NCBI GenBank assembly: GCA_003152955.1
Contig: PMBQ01000373.1
Span: 1 to 6,147, forward strand
Direction: 5' to 3'
DNA: 6,147 bases
Source of the DNA: Candidatus Bathyarchaeota archaeon
GTDB lineage: Archaea; Thermoproteota; Bathyarchaeia; 40CM-2-53-6; FEN-987
Positions 5,565 through 6,147 of the stretch are shown piece by piece. The first letter of the stretch is position 1. The number at the start of each line of letters is the position of its first letter. Position numbers and translations under genes: made by a program. The notes under the pieces were generated by a model. The model ran no database searches. It saw only the letters and a list, made by a program, of their open reading frames with translations, and was not told the origin of the DNA.

Positions 5565-5762
5565 TCAACCACCGGGTTTGTAGCGCAGGAACATGCTCAA
5601 TCTTTCAAGAGAAAGCCCCGACATTGCTGGGCCCAAATGGTTTGGCCTCTCGATCCCAAAGTAGTCGTGTATCAGGGGTCCAAGAAACAGGAATGCTAAA
5701 GCGAATATGCCATCATAGATGGGAGACGCGCCAAATGCCAGTTTCATCCATTTTGTGTTCAT
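5565..5762 (-). CDS. Truncated small membrane protein
   Basis: A 65-residue product starting MNTKWMKLAFGASPIYDGIF, with an AAGG element 7 bases upstream of the ATG. One membrane helix is visible (about residues 13-31), followed by HDYFGIERPNHLG. The segment 'SxIYDGxxxLAFLFxGPxIxxxFGIxxPNHxG' resembles the N-terminus of a family of roughly 130-residue multi-helix membrane proteins that I know only as hypothetical. In those, further helices follow the Pro-Asn-His motif. Here the sequence after residue 43 is unrelated and stops at 65. None of the three frames restores the family sequence, so a deletion or recombination is more likely than a frameshift. The SnoaL-like gene follows after 34 bases and may be co-transcribed. 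The family match is from memory. Confidence 0.55.
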   Translation of the reverse strand: MNTKWMKLAFGASPIYDGIFALAFLFLGPLIHDYFGIERPNHLGPAMSGLSLERLSMFLRYKPGG

Positions 5763-5844
5763 GTCGGACCTTCGTTTTGAGTTATGATCATTTCCAGCGG
5801 GGGTCGTCGGCAGCCGCTCCCCGTGCCCACTGCTTTGTTACATG

Positions 5845-5884
5845 GAAGAGGCCCCGGGGTGAATCCCGAGTCTTCTCTTGACCT
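5845..5884 (-). terminator. Terminator-like stem-loop, copy B of a conserved element
   Basis: On the minus strand GAAGA CTCGGG, a loop ATTCAC, then CCCGGG and TCTTC form a two-part stem with a 3-base bulge (plus-strand 5845-5875). It begins about 20 bases after the stop codon of the type IX cargo gene, the expected place for a terminator. As in copy A, one U.G wobble forms only in minus-strand RNA. The 5' flank GGTCAAG and the loop-side CACCCCGGG are shared with copy A at 4925-4977. Confidence 0.6.
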
Positions 5885-5896
5885 CAACGATGACCA

Positions 5897-6147
5897 TTAC
5901 TTCTGGAGGAGAAGCTTGCGCGTTTGCACAAAATCCCCCGCCTTTATCCTGTAGAAATATACTCCGCTTGCCAGACCTTTCGCGTCAAAAGTCGCCTCGT
6001 GGTACCCAGCATCCATTTCCGCATTGACCAACTGGGCCACCTGCTTGCCGAGTGTGTTGAAGACCGTTAGCGTTACGTGCGAACGATTTGGGAGGCCGTA
6101 GCGGATCGTGGTCGAGGGATTGAAGGGGTTGGGGTAGTTCTGCTCCA
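5897..6147 (-). CDS. Type IX secretion cargo, C-terminal sorting domain (partial)
   Basis: The frame enters from the right edge and ends at the TAA at 5897-5899, giving 82 residues. It opens EQNYPNPFNPSTTIRYGLPN, the classic start of the type A Por/type IX C-terminal sorting domain. It continues with VTLTVFNTLGKQVAQLV, then an AGYHEATFDAKGLASGVYFYRI segment, and ends with Lys-Leu-Leu-Leu-Gln-Lys. The domain is about 80 residues, so it is complete here. It directs export of the upstream cargo through the type IX outer-membrane machinery and is normally cleaved when the cargo is released or anchored. The cargo part lies outside the window, so its activity is unknown. A terminator-like stem-loop follows the stop. 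This motif is the main taxonomic clue for an FCB-group organism. Confidence 0.9.
   Translation of the reverse strand, partial: EQNYPNPFNPSTTIRYGLPNRSHVTLTVFNTLGKQVAQLVNAEMDAGYHEATFDAKGLASGVYFYRIKAGDFVQTRKLLLQK

Noticed and set aside
5096..5881. Plus-strand open frame of 261 codons, the longest in the window
   Set aside because: It lies antisense to the SnoaL-like gene and the truncated membrane gene, both of which have family-like sequence and ribosome binding sites. Its own protein resembles nothing and has an unnatural composition.
1..6147. CRISPR array, tRNA, rRNA or insertion sequence
   Set aside because: I saw no regularly spaced repeats, no tRNA T-loop or acceptor pairing, no rRNA motifs, and no transposase-like protein or paired terminal inverted repeats.

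Overview
This is a sparsely coding window from an uncultured-looking bacterium, most likely of the Fibrobacteres-Chlorobi-Bacteroidetes (FCB) superphylum. The best clue is the right edge, where a minus-strand frame ends in a type IX secretion (Por) C-terminal sorting domain that begins with the hallmark EQNYPNPFNPSTTIRY. The base composition looks mixed, roughly balanced by eye. I could not pin the lineage to a phylum.

Layout. Bases 1-210 (+) are the C-terminal end of a MauE/DoxX-type redox membrane protein. Bases 211-1766 hold no gene I can defend: a short split repeat, several stem-loops, a 15-base palindrome, and a run of same-frame minus-strand fragments that may be an eroded gene. Bases 1767-2150 (+) encode a stand-alone AraC-type DNA-binding domain. 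It faces a second one on the minus strand (2646-3146), with one hypothetical minus frame (2285-2596) between them. From about 3640 leftward to 3186 is a decayed Vsr-like mismatch endonuclease. Bases 3665-4140 hold nothing recognisable.

On the minus strand from the right edge leftward come: the type IX cargo tail (ends 5897), a terminator-like stem-loop, a truncated membrane protein (5762-5565), an apparently intact SnoaL-like protein (5527-5102), a 290-base gap with two stem-loops, a 61-residue two-helix membrane protein (4801-4616), and a DUF2007-type protein (4447-4187). The DUF2007 C-terminal zinc ribbon is still readable downstream but is interrupted by two stop codons.

Overall impression: this is a gene graveyard more than a pathway. 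At least three genes (DUF2007, Vsr-like, the 65-residue membrane protein) look damaged or truncated. The second AraC protein has a tail that looks like read-through. The intact-looking products are the SnoaL-like protein, the two AraC-type regulators and the 61-residue membrane protein. I see no evidence that they form one system. Two stem-loops with shared flanks, and GTTRRRY boxes just upstream of two small genes, raise a weak possibility of cassette-type exchange (integron-like), which needs a structural search to settle.
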